Positions 46,795 to 58,780 of a stretch of DNA of 64,000 bases are shown piece by piece; within the stretch, counting starts at the first letter, position 1; the number at the start of each line of letters is the position of its first letter. The stretch lies in NCBI GenBank assembly GCA_024364735.1, contig JAGFNQ010000947.1, positions 475,427 through 539,426 of the forward strand. The letters are read 5' to 3'. The position numbers and the translations under genes are program-made. The notes under the pieces are model-generated. The model saw only the letters and a program-made list of their open reading frames with translations, made no database searches and was not told the origin of the DNA. Source of the DNA: Boesenbergia rotunda. Taxonomy: Eukaryota; Streptophyta; Magnoliopsida; Zingiberales; Zingiberaceae.

Positions 46795-48100
46795 TGATAG
46801 GGTTGAATAAGCCCGTGGCGGGCACGTGGGATGAAGAAGCTGCGAGACGCGACACCTCGAATCGAAAAGACTCTCCTGCCCAGGCCACGGGATCTCCCTC
46901 AGGGGGTTCGCCCAGGAAGGTCAGCTAGAAGATCCCCCCGGGCTCATCCTGAGGGATTGGGTCCTGAGAGCACCTCGGGAGGCACCGCGCCTGTGCTCAC
47001 CCGGGCCGAAGGACCCCGAGATCAACTCGGGAGGCGGAGCCTCGGCAACGGCCGAACTCGAGTACAGACCCCCCCGACCTATCTACGGATTAGCTTCCCC
47101 GTCACACGGAGTCATGATGACCCTTAATTAGGGCCATAGGCCGAAGCAGGATAACGACGCAGACCGTTTTCCTTAAGGCTGCGTTTGGTAAGGGGTAATG
47201 TAATCGAGTCTGTAATGTAATCAAGTCTGTAATGTAATGTAATTAATATTACATTACTATGTTTGGTAATGAGTTATATGTAATCTTTGATAACCATTAT
47301 GATTGCATTTGTTGAGGGGTAATCCATCCTGTAATGTAATCAAAAATTGACGGCTGACGACTGACAACGATGACCGACGATCATGGTTGGCGACCGATGA
47401 CCGCCGCAGGTCGGCCGGCGATCGATGACCGCCGCCGGCCAACCGGCGACCGCCGACCGCCGTCGGCCGTCGACGAGACCATGGCCGCAGAGGGTTCTGC
47501 TGATAGGTTTCGGGAATAGAGGGTAGGGAATGTAATCGGATTACATGGTTTTAGTTTTGTAATTGAGATTACAAATCTTGAACCACTTTGTAATTGAGAT
47601 TTTATTACATTACAATTTTAAAATTATTTCAAACAAAGGAATCTAACTTGTAATGTAATCTTGATTACATTACAGGATGGATTACACCTCACCAAATGCA
47701 GCCTAAATGTCTCAACGGGTGGAAATGTGATAACGGCGCAGACTGTTTCAAAGGATATCTAGTTACCACCGAAAGAGGGGGGCGTGACTTAAGTATCGGA
47801 GACGTGGCATCGATCGAGGGGGCACATCTAATCTGTCGTCGTCAGTATAAAAGGTATTCCAACCTCTCCGGTAAAGGCGTTACGCTCTCTCAACCCTAGA
47901 CATCTTCTTTGTTTTTTTGCAACATTTTCTTTTCGGCAGACACTGACTTGAGCGTCGAAGTGGACTCCGGCGGACCCCTGCCGGCGTGTCCCTTAACGCT
48001 CGTGTTAACTTCGCAGGACCCTAAGTTCCTCCCCGCCTCAGCAACTACCCCAGGGTGAAGCTCCGGTGCCTGGCCATCGTCGTCGACCCTTTTCGGAATA
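46795..48100 (+). mobile_element. Tat-2 3' LTR, interrupted by MITE-3
   Basis: TGATAGGGTTGAATAAGCC to TTTTCGGAATA. Preceded by a purine tract AAAGGAAGGGA. Without the 527-bp MITE and its 3-bp duplication it is about 776 bp, equal to the 5' LTR. TATAAAAG at 47846, the R hairpin here mutated, CTGACTTGAGCGTCG at 47943. Confidence 0.88.
47177..47703. mobile_element. MITE-3, PIF/Harbinger-like, in the Tat-2 3' LTR
   Basis: 527 bp. Ends GGCTGCGTTTGGTAAGGGGT and, reversed, GGCTGCATTTGGTGAGGTGT. TAA duplicated at 47174-47176 and 47704-47706; the 5' LTR gives the empty site CCTTAAATGTC. The arms repeat TGTAATGTAATC; the core (about 47350-47490) is GC-rich like MITE-1 and MITE-2. No transposase. It inserted after Tat-2 did. 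Confidence 0.88.
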
Positions 48101-48142
48101 TATATCATTGTGGAGATATCTAAATTTTTTTTGGTCCTAACA

Positions 48143-48434
48143 ATTGGCATCAGAGCCTGAACTGCCAGAAGATTTAACCACCGACTGTGCGCAAGAGCTA
48201 TGGTCTAACTGAACCATGTAGGTTAAACCTTGAACAAAGAAAGTATGGGCTGTCGTGTCTTGATCAAGAAGACCAGACACCAGGCAAAGGAATTCTAGTT
48301 ACAGCTAGGCAATGAAGTCCTAATAGGTCAGGTGGACCGAAAGACAAAAAGTCTTGGTGGGTCGAGGATCAGACATCAAACGAAAAGACATTCCGCTTGA
48401 GAGAGCATGTGGTCTTTTATTTGGGGGGGGGGAT
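48143..48434 (+). other. TRIM-2 interior
   Basis: Primer site ATTGGCATCAGAGCC at its left edge, polypurine GGGGGGGGGA at its right. Between them no coding frame. Phrases GACCAGACACCAG and GATCAGACATCAA hint at decayed internal repeats. Confidence 0.6.
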
Positions 48435-50148
48435 CATTGGGATTGCAAGGTTACAAACATAATCCCACATTGAAAATACATGAGAAAGATCATGGGTTTA
48501 TAAGAAAAAGATATTTTTATTGGTATGCCGCCTTTTGGGGAGAACCCAAGAGTAAAATCATAACGACTTAGGCTCAAAGTGGACAATATCCTACCATTGT
48601 GAAGATATCTAAATTTCTTTTTGTACTAACAACTACCACTACCCCGAGTAACCGAGTGGACAAAAACTATATGACTAACGAGGGGCACAGACTACAAGGG
48701 AATTAATGATTGCTAATATGTAATAGTGCAAGGATGGTGGATGACACTAATGAACATGATCCACATAGATCAACACCCATGTCTCAGTATGATATGCACA
48801 TGTCAACAGTAAGTCATGCATATATCCAACAAGTACAATGAACCAACAATCATGCAAAATAGGCACATAGGCAAGGTACTACTAGGTATCATGATTATGT
48901 AGTCATGCCAGGATGCAAGATGTAAGTATCCACGACTCAACACAGTCATCATCAACACGAACAACAAAGTAAACATACTTATATATGTACATCCAAAACC
49001 ATAAACCCTCAAACATAGATACCTATAGGTATAGAAAGACCTAATAGGTATCCACCACACATTACATACCATAACTGATAACACCAATAGACTACACCAC
49101 ACAGGTATACCCTATAAAATATAGGTAGTCAAAATGACAACACCCATAGTACAACATGCCTAAATAAATACTACCACATATGTATAATCTACATGATAAC
49201 TCCTATCGTATCATACCGTACACAAGTGCACACTATAACACATGCATATCAATAGGATAACATCTAACATTTAAACCATACCATTGTGGAATATTATAGA
49301 ATATAAAAAGTCAAGGCTGAGACTGTATGAACATAATTAGATCATCTCTAAGATCAAACACTTAAGTATCAAGCACAGGATAGCAAAAATACAAGTGGAG
49401 TCAAGGTAAAGTAACATAATCCATAATAAGCATCCATGCACTAAGGTAAATAAACTATAGGAGCCAAGGAAGAAGTACTTATCTTTATCTGTAGATCATC
49501 CTAGTTGTCTTAACATTGGTACGCCCATATCAAACTTGTATCCTACATCCAATAACACAATCAAATCCTAGATCTACAGTAGATCGGATAACAAAACCAA
49601 CCCCTAATTAATCCGACCCATTTGATCTAATTAGGTCTAACCAAACATAAACCTAATTCCACACCTATTCATGAATTTGTTCAACTGAAACCAATAGCTC
49701 CAATCCATACATAATGATCACTTTCCATAAGAATTGCATAAACAAAGCTAAGGGAGAAAAGAGATTTCGTTACCCAAGCTTGTTCTTCCTCTTTGTCCTA
49801 GCTTAGGGTATCCATTCCAAATTAACCGAGTCATATGGAAAACAACCTCCAACTCCAATCAAGCAATGGACCGCAACAATTATACCTAGCAACAATCCAA
49901 AAAAAACACTTGAATAAAATAACACTCATAAGTTGGAATCAAGGAGAGAAACATTAACCCTCTATTTGGATGGGGTGAGGGGAGGTTCATTAATAGAATG
50001 AGAAAAGAGGGGAAGAAAAGGAGAGGGAAGGTAACTTCCTTGCACCCCGATTTGGAGTGTAAAAAAATAGATCATTTGAGGGGTAAGGGAGGGTAAAAGT
50101 TCTCTCTCCCTCTCCTCACCTCCTTCCCTCACCTTCTTCTCAAACAGG

Positions 50149-50376
50149 CTCCCACGGGCTGGATCAGATGGTGAGATACTCACCGCTTGCAACGGAGGGC
50201 GTGGGTTCGAGGGTCGACGGTATGCACGGGGGATAACACCTCGGCTGCTGTTTAAAAAAAAATCCCTCGCGCCTGGGTGGCTCACCATCCCAGCATTCAC
50301 CGTGATTTACCCCCTCTGGACACTTGTGGGGCAGAGACCAGGGGGTCGTTAGGGTGGCGGATCCACCTTTTTTGCA
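50149..50376 (+). mobile_element. SINE of a second family
   Basis: About 228 bp with a tRNA-like head (GGATCAGATGGTGAGATACT and box B-like GGGTTCGAGGGTC), an internal A-run and a T-run end. A perfect 18-bp target duplication ACCTTCTTCTCAAACAGG lies at 50131-50148 and 50377-50394. It is inserted in the right part of LTR-D. Its body differs from the SINEs at 3011-6737 apart from GTGATTTACC. Confidence 0.85.
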
Positions 50377-50493
50377 ACCTTCTTCTCAAACAGGAATAAA
50401 AATTACTTTTCAATTACTTACACCTCCTTCACCTCATCCTAAACAGACCATAAAGGCAACCATATACCAGTAAATGACAGTAGTCAAATGCCA

Positions 50494-50655
50494 ATTTTCC
50501 TTCAAATGGGGCGCGAACCCTGGGACGCTGGGCTTCTAGACTGGCCACCGCGAGCGCTTCCCGATTTACCCTGGTGACCGGTGGGAAACTTTCGTGGGAC
50601 CGGGTCGGTCATCCAGATTCAATTTATCTGCTGCGTGGTTCATCATTTTTTTTTT
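50494..50655 (+). mobile_element. SINE copy 4, first family, 5'-truncated
   Basis: Matches the body of SINE copy 1 (TTCCTTCAAATGGG, GACGCTGGGCTTCTAGAC, CGAGCGCTTCCCGATTTACC) and ends in a T-run, but lacks the tRNA-like head and box B. No clear target duplication. Lies in LTR-D. Confidence 0.75.
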
Positions 50656-51526
50656 ATTCCTTGTTGACGAGAGGGCTGAGGCAACGGGGGGAACAACTTG
50701 TTCCCTTCCATAGATGGCGCCACTAGCTCGCAACATAGCCTAGGTCATTCACGTCGAAAATCGATCAATGCTCCCTAGCCCTCCGTCCGATACGGAATTG
50801 GTAGTAGGGGGTGGCCATAGCCTTGAGAGGCAGCGACAGTGAGGTGGGTGAGGGTGTCGATGTTTGGACGGCGATGGAGATCGAGGAGACTAGGGTGGAG
50901 CATCAACATATTTGCTGGATCGGAAGCTAGGGCATGGATCAGTGTCGGCGTCTCACAGCCAGGGCGGCACACCGATCGGGTAGCGATCGGGCGAATCAAG
51001 TGCTCGCGAGGGTAGAGGCCTGCACCAGTGACCAGACGACGCTAGTGAGGATAGCATCGTCAGCAATCGGGGCAGCGCGATGGGGTGGCGACTTCAGGCA
51101 ATCGGGGTACCGAGGCCGATTGTGAGGGAGATGGGGATGGTTTCCCAAAATGGCTCAAGGAAAGAGACGCTCGGGGAAAGCACCGGCATCTCACACGGCC
51201 TGGGACATCAGCCGGCGGCGATGAGGAGGTGCTCCAATCGGGCGGCCCTCGGGTGGAGACAAGAGGAGGAGAAAGGGATCGGGTGAGTCGGCGATGGGAC
51301 GGGGCTCGACCGATTTTTACGAAAATAAGGAAATAATTCCTAAAATGATTTAGAAATTAATCTTTTCCTCGATTAAATAGGATAACTAAATAGACCTCCT
51401 CTTTGTCTCCATAAACACCAAAAAAGTCCCAGAAAACTTAGAAAAATTCTTGTAAATTTCTATAAAATTCTATACGGTTGTTTTTTATTTAACCTTTAGA
51501 ATTTAATTGACATATTTTACAAATAC

Positions 51527-52510
51527 AATTTGACTTTTTTGTCGATCATGTACTTTCTTGCTTGATCGTCGATCTTCTGTAAAAGGAAAACCTAGGAAAG
51601 GTTTGATCTTCTAGATTTTTTATATTTTTCACAAAGAATAGTAGGGAACCGTCGCCATCTTCATGAAGAACCGCCGCATCAATCTCATTTTAGGTCAAAT
51701 CGCGATGGTATAATCGATTAGCTTGGTCGGGTAATCGATTACCACATCTAAAATAGCGAACAGAATCATTGTAAATCGATTGGCCTAATCGATCACTTTA
51801 GCACTAATTGATTGCAATGAATTAGCAATTGATTGACTCAACACAGATCAAATACGAGATTGATTTTAATCGATTAAAGGTTTGATTGTAGATTCCAATC
51901 GGTTGGTGATTATCACTAATCGATTGAAAGCATTAAAGTTGGACATAGAAATGATTGGAATCGATCAGGTCAATCGATTGTTTCTATCAATCGATTAGCT
52001 ATTTTGCTAATAGATCGACAACATGATATCGCGATAAAAATCAATTGGAATTGATCAGCCTAATCGATTGATGACATCAATCTATTAGGGTTTATTTAAA
52101 TCGATTAACAGGTAAAAGTCACGACAAATTGATTGGAATCGATTAGCCTAATAGATTAGCACATTCAATCAATTCAAAATTTGATTCAATCGACTATAAC
52201 ATTAAAACCACGACAAATCAAGTTTAATCAATCAGCCTGATAATTGAAGTGGTCAATTGATTGACGATTCATGCCAATTGATTACCAAGAAGGAAATCAA
52301 GCACAGAAGGCATTCATATCAATCAGTAGATCAGTTGGATATTACCAATTGATTAGCTTGATCATCAATCGATTACTAGCCTTGAACTAGTATATAGTTG
52401 GTTTTCTAATCGATTGTGCAATTAATTAGGTAATACCAATCGATTACCATAATGCATCAATCAATTAATGAGCCTAATTTTGAGCGATTAAGGTTGATTG
52501 AGTGATTATC
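51527..52510 (+). repeat. ATCGATT-rich degenerate repeat block
   Basis: From about 51706 the words AATCGATT, ATCGATTAG and CAATTGATT recur dozens of times at irregular 15-30-bp spacing, many decayed. There is no fixed period and no coding frame. The flank 51527-51700 may be internal copia sequence displaced by LTR-D. Confidence 0.6.
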
Positions 52511-52555
52511 TGTTTGATTAAAGTACCTAGGATTTTCTTAGGTCTATCAACACAC

Positions 52556-53235
52556 ATATTACTAAATTGAACTAATGTGTCGGCCCAAAGGAAGGCAAAT
52601 TAGGTATGTTTAGTATATGTTGTATTGGTGACGTATACCTATGCTAAAATAATTGACTCAAAGAAAAATTACTGTTATGTCAGATATATGTTTAAGGGCA
52701 GCCTACAACTATAGAATAAAATTTAATTTTGTTCAGATCGTTCATAAAATATTTCGGCCCAAAGGAAGACATATCGCATTGTTGATTAAGGTAGTTGTAA
52801 GTTATGAACCAATTTTTAGCTCAAATAAAGTGTCATGTTATGCACACAATGGGTTGCCCAAAGGAAAACACATTGCGTGGGCAACAAAAGGTTGAGTTAT
52901 ATTAGAGAGTATTGTTAGTAAATTATATTTTAATCATTGGGAACCTATGTATATGCATTCAAATTTTATTTTATTTACATAATCTTATGTTCTTAGCTTT
53001 ACTTATTTATGAGCATACATATTTTCTCTCTTTTAATTTCAGTGCAATCTATTATTGTCCGTATTAATAACATCTCCACATTGACTATTTGAATTGTATT
53101 GAGTGGAAAGATTACATGATTATAGTCTTAGGCTGCGTGGACTTGAACTATGCATTGAGACATGATCACCCCGCAACTTTGATCAGTGCTAGTATATACT
53201 ATTGAGCAGAGGGCTGAATTTGAAAAGTGGGAGCG
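52556..53235 (+). other. Probable copia internal remnant
   Basis: GGCCCAAAGGAAG recurs at 52573 and 52754, and CCCAAAGGAAAAC at 52857, each followed by a similar phrase. No intact frame. It precedes the copia fragment at 53236 in the same orientation. Confidence 0.35.
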
Positions 53236-53755
53236 ATTGGAATGAAAGATCTGGGTAAAAATCTTTTGTTTTGGGCATATAGATATATCGTGATCATTCA
53301 AGAAATATTCTTGGACTTTCACAACATGTCTATATTGAAAAGATGCTCATAAAGTGTGACAGCAAAATCATGCATCTTGTGACACTCCTGTGTCTAGAGA
53401 TAACAGATTCAGTTTGCAGCAGTACTCACGGCTTGAACTTAAAATAAAGAAGATGAAACAATTTCCTTATGCGTCAACTGTGGGAAGTCTCTTGTATGCA
53501 TAGGTTTGTACACGACCATATATAATATTTATAATAGTGATGTTAGGTAGATATGTACCAACACAGTCACACTGGAAAGCACTAAAGAATGTGATATGGT
53601 ATTTGCAAAGAACTAAAAAACACATGCTCACATATCGGAGATCAGATCACCTGGAGGTGATTGGATATTTAGACTCTGATTTTGCTGGATACTTGGATAG
53701 TAAGAGTTCCACTTTAGGCTATATTTTCATGTTGGCTAAAGGAGCTATATGACAA
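53236..53755 (+). pseudogene. Ty1/copia reverse transcriptase-RNase H fragment
   Basis: Several short plus-strand frames: MKDLGKNLL, YRDHSRNILGLSQHVYIEKM, FPYASTVGSLLYA, then the longest: MLGRYVPTQSHWKALKNVIW, LQRTKKHMLTYRRSDHLEVI, YLDSDFAGYLDSKSSTLGYI. This is the end of reverse transcriptase and the start of RNase H. Stops and shifts break it. It is closely related to the copy at 12021-12766 on the other strand. Confidence 0.8.
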
Positions 53756-53759
53756 AGTC

Positions 53760-55078
53760 ATTAGCCAAACATGACCTGATATTTGGCAGAGTGATTAGCA
53801 CCCAAGGTTGGTCAATTTAACCAAGGGTTAAGCCAAATAGGACTTGATGTTTGGCAGAATAACTAAACCTTGACATGGTCGGTTAGACCAAGGACTAAGC
53901 CAAACAAGACCTGATGTTTGGCACAAAGAAGTCTAGTCAGGATCAGATGACTACCCAAGAAGTCCTTGTCAAGGCACCCAAGACCTGGTGAGTGAAGCTG
54001 AGCATGAAGTCCTGGTTTGACAAATTGAGCACGAAGACCTAGCCGAGGGTTGAGCACTTATGTCTTGGTTTGAGGAATTGGACACGAAGTCCTGGTCGAG
54101 GATCGGACACAAAATCCTGGTGAGTGAAGCTGGGTCATAGTGAGTGAAGCTAGGTGTACAAAGTCCTGGTAAGCGAAGTTGGGCATGAAGACCTGACCGC
54201 TGGTTGGACACAAAATCCTGGTGAGTGAAACCCTAAGGTGATGCTTAAGTCCTAGTGAGTGAGGCTAGGCATTGGGAAACCCTAAGGTGTTGACCTTAGG
54301 TAGTAAAGTCTTGGAGAGTTGACTCTAAACAAAAGCCTAGTGGTCAAGTAGACTTACATAACTTAAGCTTAGGATTGTTTGTTTGTCTTGTGTTTGTTTG
54401 TCTTGCAGGAACTTGGAGTTGGAGGCAATATGAGTGAGCAAACGCAAGCAAATGAACTGGACAGGGGCTTCCAAGCGCCCCTATTGAACTTGGGCGCCCG
54501 AGTAACCCAGCGCCCTCAAGGAACCTAGGCACCCCCATGACCCAGGCGCCCACAAAGTCATGGGGGCGCCCTCAACACTTTTCCATAGTTTTATCCCCTG
54601 CGATGCGCATGCCAAAATGGATCAAATTGGATCACATTGAGGGCGCCCCTATAGGCATACGGGCGCCCGAGTGACTCATGTATAAGTGGTTTCGAGCCGT
54701 GATTTCAGAACATCACTTCCATTGTTCTACGACTCATTCTCTATAAAGAAAAAGCGCTAAGACGAAGCTCTAGAACCAAGGAGGTCCAGGAGGAAGTGTG
54801 TTGCGCTTCGGATTTTCAGATTGGCCAGATCTTCATTTTTGTTGGTTGCTTTTATTTACAAGTTGTACTTAATTTCATTTATTTGTTCTTGTAAAATCAA
54901 ACTGTAAGCCTGGTTTTCGCCGCCTTTGAAAATTCTGAAAAGGAGACCATTAGTGGACTCACGTCGAGTACATAGGCCTTGGACATACCGACCCTAGGGA
55001 TTGGGAACCAAGTAAATAAATCCAGCATGTTTATTATCATTTTTGTTTTTATTTTAATTATTTCCGCTGTGTACTAAC
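53760..55078 (+). mobile_element. LTR-like copy 1, palindrome-rich family
   Basis: U3-like repeats on AAGTCCTGGTGAGTGAAGCT and TTGATGTTTGGCAGA (53760-54300), then TTGACCTTAGGTAGTAAAGT, a block of GGGCGCCC-type palindromes (54465-54670), TATA-like TGTATAAG at 54680, a leader (CATCACTTCCATTGTTCTAC) and an end GTGTACTAACA near 55077. Copy 2 repeats this order. The left edge is uncertain. Confidence 0.6.
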
Positions 55079-55164
55079 AACTCTGATAGTAAATTGAACG
55101 AAAGAACGCCAAGATTCCAAGAAAGTAAAAGTCGATATTCACCCTCCCCCCCTTTTATTGACGC

Positions 55165-57985
55165 CATTGATACCATAAGTTTGACCAAGAGTTAAGTCAA
55201 ACAGGACTTGATGTTTGGCAGAGTGACTAAACCCAACCTGGTCAGTTAGGCCAAGGGCTAAGCCAAAAAAGACTTGATATTTGGTAGAGAGAAGTCTAGT
55301 CAGGATTAGATAACTAGCAAAGAAGTCCTTGTCAAGGCTCCGAACCCTTGGTGAGTGAAGTTGGGTATAAAGTTCTGGTTAGGCACGAAGACCTGGCCGA
55401 GGGTTAGGCACGAAGTCCTGGTCGAGGATCGGGCATGAAATCCTGGTGAGTGAAGCTGAGTCCTTGTGAGTGAAGTTAGGTGGACGAAGTCCTAGTGAGC
55501 AAAGCTGGGCACGAAGACCTGACAGTGGGTCGGGCACGAAATCTTGGTGAGTGAAGGTAGGAAAGGTAGAGTCCTAGTGAGTGAATCTAGGCAATGGGAA
55601 ACCCTTGTAAGATGTGTATACTGAAAGACATGAGTTTCTTTATATGAACATTTTTATTATGAAAAGAGAATCACAACTACACTAGGTGCTTGTTTACATT
55701 AGTACACGCACGAAGTCCAATTGCTTTGCATTGTAGATAACATGGTGTGTGATGTCACACGGAAGATCATGTTATCAGTTCTTTGCTCAACATAAATAGA
55801 GGCTCACAACCAAGATGAGATTGGACAACCCATCGGGATGGTTGTAGTGTAATTAGGTGTGGTTGGTATTGACCATAGAATTACACTAGTGTGCTGTGAG
55901 TACATTGAGCAGGACCAAAACCCGAGGTTATCCAATTTGTACTAACTCGATAATTGGATAGGACCTCAGTTTATATTATGGAGTACGATCCCTTAATCCC
56001 GAAATAATAACGGGCATATATTATTAATTATTATTTTTTTGATTTACCAATGGGCGAGATCTATTCTGTTAGATCGATAGACCCGGTAAGTTGGGAGATA
56101 ATATTAATAATATGATGTGCTGTTGATTATTGACGAAATCCGTGTCCTGGTTAGTCGGGATGATGATGCCCCCTTGATGAGCCCAAAAGGTTCATCGTGC
56201 TAAACCTTGCAGGTGAATTTGATCCGGCACGATGATAAGGTTGAGTGGTACTAGTCAAGGACTCAGAGGTTAATTAATTTGAATTGTCAGTAATTTAAAT
56301 TAATTAACGGGCATTCGAGATCTTAAACACAGGGGGATGGACGACTCGTAATATGTGGATCCCATATGAAAATATGGGGGTTGATGAGGAAGTTCAATTA
56401 AGATCCTTTAGTGGAATAGATCTTAATTAATGGATCGGATTTAGATCGATTGGTGGGCCAAGATCCAACTCCTCCTCTTGGTCCATACCTTAGCCCTATA
56501 AATACCCTATGAGATCATGAAACCGGGGCTAATGAATTAATCCAACAACTCAAGGTTTGGCTTCTCCCTTCTCTCCCTCTCTCCTAGGGCAACCGATGCA
56601 AGGTGAAGGAAGAGAGATTTCTCTTCCTTCTTCAAGCCTCTCATCTCTTGTTTCTTGGCACAAGGAGGATCCTTTCTTCTAGTTGTGCTCGATGGAAACC
56701 TGAGAAGAAGGGGCCGGTGGCTGTCGGCGGCTTGGAGAGGGCGTTTGGATGCCGGCGGGTGAGAGTGAAGGGCGGCGGCGGCAACTTTGGGGAGGAAGAA
56801 GAAGGTTGTATTCTCCTCTTCTTCTTCGGCTCTTTCTTCATCTTTCTCATCTCCTCCTCAGTCCCTTATGGCCGATGCTCGGCTGTGGCCAGAGGAGCTC
56901 GGCGGCGCTTGGTGGAGAGGAAGGAGGCGCCGACGGTAACCCTAGTTTTAGGGTTTTGTTGGGCACAAGTGAAGGAGAAGGAAAGGAATTAATTGGGGTG
57001 CCTTGGTGATCTCGGTTCACGGTAGATCGTCGCCCACACGACGTCCGCGAAGGGAGGACATAAGGTAGAAGATCACGAGGTGATCGGGATGATATATCTC
57101 TTCCCATGCTCCTTTAATTATCCTTACGTCTTTTATGTGCCTTATTTATTCGACTCGTCATTTTATGTTCGTTATTTAATTATTTTGATTGCGAATCATA
57201 GTTAATAATTATTTAACTAGACCCCGACCATAAACACAAAAGTCAGTGATCAACTCGTCACCTTTTCCGTGGTCGAACGGTCGAGCAAATTACAAGGTCG
57301 ATTTTGGTAATTGGCCGAGTTGTAATTTGGATCGTTCGATACGACATGAGATGGTCGATGGGAGACGGGTCTCCATTCGGATTAATTTTTAATCCTAGAC
57401 ATGGAGAGGTCTCTCGGATCGATCGAGTATTCGCTTAGGAAACCGCCAAGCCATACCCAGTAAGGAGTTGACCTTATGTAGTAAAGTCTTAGAGAGTTGA
57501 CTCCAAGCAAAGCCAAGTAGGTCAGGTAGACTTACAGAAGTTTGTGTTATGATGTTTGCTAGCTTTGTGTTTGCTTGTCTTGCAGGAATCTGATGCTGGA
57601 GGCAAGAGAGAAATACAAAAACAAGCAGAAAGCAAACTGCAGCCTGGGATAGCTCCCAGTCGCCCGAGAGAATTCGAGCGCCCAAGCTATTCCCAGGCGC
57701 TCGGATGACTCGAGCGCCCAAGAGTCACTCGGGCGCCCAAGGTCCTGGGTGCCCCCAATGGTCTCGGGCGCCTAGGACCAAGTCCACAGGTTATCCTTAG
57801 GCAATAATGCTCAGCAGTGCGGATCAAATAAGCATCCACTTGGGGCGCTCGAGAAGGCTACATGTGTGCTCGAGTGACCAATATATAAAAGTGTTCGAGC
57901 GGTGTATTTAGAACATCAATTCCTTTATTCTACAACTCAGTCTCTGCGAAACAAAAGTGCTAAGGCGAAGTTCTATGATCAACTC
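55165..57985 (+). mobile_element. LTR-like copy 2, palindrome-rich family, split by LTR-E
   Basis: 55165-55605 and 57459-57985 together match copy 1: the GACTTGATGTTTGGCAGAG repeats, then AGTTGACCTTATGTAGTAAA, GGGCGCCC/GAGCGCCC palindromes (57655-57860), TATA-like ATATATAAAA at 57891 and the leader ATTCTACAACTCAGTCTCTG. It breaks off at about 57985. Copy 1 gives the uninterrupted reading GGGAAACCCTAAGGTGTTGA across the LTR-E site. Confidence 0.65.
55606..57454 (+). mobile_element. Solo LTR-E
   Basis: About 1.85 kb starting TGTAAGATGTG and ending near AAGCCATACCC, inserted in LTR-like copy 2. The target duplication is probably ACCC-containing, but the exact right edge is unresolved. It has a TATA box TATAAATA at 56497-56504 and a pyrimidine-rich, exon-like leader from about 56560. 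The plus-strand frame at 56603-56992 lies in that leader and shows no domain. Family not recognised; not related to LTR-A to D by sequence. Confidence 0.65.
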
Positions 57986-58780
57986 ATAGAATTGATCAAG
58001 TGATCGATTAGAATTGTCCAATTGATCATATAATTGATTGAGACAGACTGTAATCTATTGAAACCCAACTTCAATCGGTTCGGATAGGCTGTAATTATTT
58101 GGTAACTGAAATCAATCGATTAGAAACCCTGATTTTAGTTGATTTTATTCCATTAGGCCAAGATCATGTCATTTCACCATCCCTAACCCTATGAAATACT
58201 TTTATAAGCATTTATGGGTAATTTTTATGATGAAAATAAGGAAGGAATAGTGGAAAAGGACTAATTTGGGATTAAGTAAATGTTTTAAGTTTTAGTTTAA
58301 ACTTTTAAACCTCATGACTTCGTTTTGAGCTCTTCTAAAGATTTACTATTCAAAATCATTGTTGGTGCAATAACAGAAGTTGAAGGATGTTCTAAGGGGA
58401 GAGATTCTTCCTTAAAAAGCATGATTTTTTTCTTGATAAGAATAAGGAGACAATGAATGTTGGAGATCTTCATTATGATGAATAGATATTTAAGGTTGAG
58501 CATAGGAGACAATAAAAGGTATGAGACTGTCATTGGGTACCTTTAACCAAATTGACTCTCAAGATGGAGAGTTTTTAATGTGTGTCAAAGAGGGAAAAAG
58601 TGTAGGGTTTAAGTTAGAAACCCTTATTGAAGATGAAAGTTGGGCTAAAAGGTTAGTTTAACTTAAATATATTATTAAACATCAAACAAGAAGAGATTAT
58701 TGGTGCAATCGTCCTCGAATCAAGCTTGACTAGTTTGACTAAGCTTGATTTAGCTCGAGATTGAGTTTCTATGTTTAACA
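57986..58780. other. Unassigned DNA with a short ATCGATT-rich start
   Basis: 57986-58150 repeats GATCGATTAG/AATCGATTAG-type words; the remainder has no recognised gene or repeat. Confidence 0.4.

Larger units (their letters stand above)
35902..48100 (+). mobile_element. Tat-2: Ty3/gypsy Tat-type retrotransposon with both LTRs
   Basis: 5' LTR 35902-36677, 3' LTR 46795-48100; flanks TATAC (35897-35901) and TATAT (48101-48105). Inside: primer site AATTTGGCGTCGTC, a short remnant before reverse transcriptase (gag and most of protease are deleted), reverse transcriptase split by LTR-C, RNase H, a second RNase H, integrase, tandem array, antisense gene and 3' LTR. The second, archaeal-type RNase H and the antisense gene are Tat-lineage traits. 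Multiple stops and shifts make it inactive. Confidence 0.92.
35742..48631 (+). mobile_element. TRIM-2: short LTR element interrupted by Tat-2
   Basis: 5' LTR in two pieces, 35742-35901 and 48106-48142 (160 + 37 = 197 bp). 3' LTR 48435-48631, also 197 bp. Shared phrases: GGTTGCAAGGTTGCAAACAT, CACATTGAAAATA, CCTTTTGGGGAGA and CAAAGTGGACAATA. The primer site ATTGGCATCAGAGCC follows at 48143, and a purine tract GGGGGGGGGATCA precedes the 3' LTR. Interior about 290 bp, non-coding. Without Tat-2 it is about 690 bp. The flanks ATTAT and ACTAC would be a duplication with two C/T changes; this is tentative. LTR relatives of TRIM-1. Confidence 0.8.
34613..51521 (-). mobile_element. Solo LTR-D, long-LTR family, host of the nested stack
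   Basis: Left end TGTCACATCTTGGGG, right end CATATTTTACA, with the perfect 5-bp duplication AATAC at 34608-34612 and 51522-51526. The left part (34613-35741) aligns with LTR-A from its left end, including GGTGGTGAGT and GACCGAGTGAGTAGG. The right part (48632-51521) continues the alignment (CAAGGGAATTAATGATTGC, TGCAAGGATGGTG). In between lies the TRIM-2/Tat-2 stack; two SINEs sit in the right part. Without insertions it is about 3.6 kb. It is the most diverged, hence probably oldest, of the four. Confidence 0.8.

Noticed and set aside
56603..56992. 129-codon frame as a host gene
   Set aside because: Lies in the leader-like part of solo LTR-E, no domain, overlapping frames in all directions.
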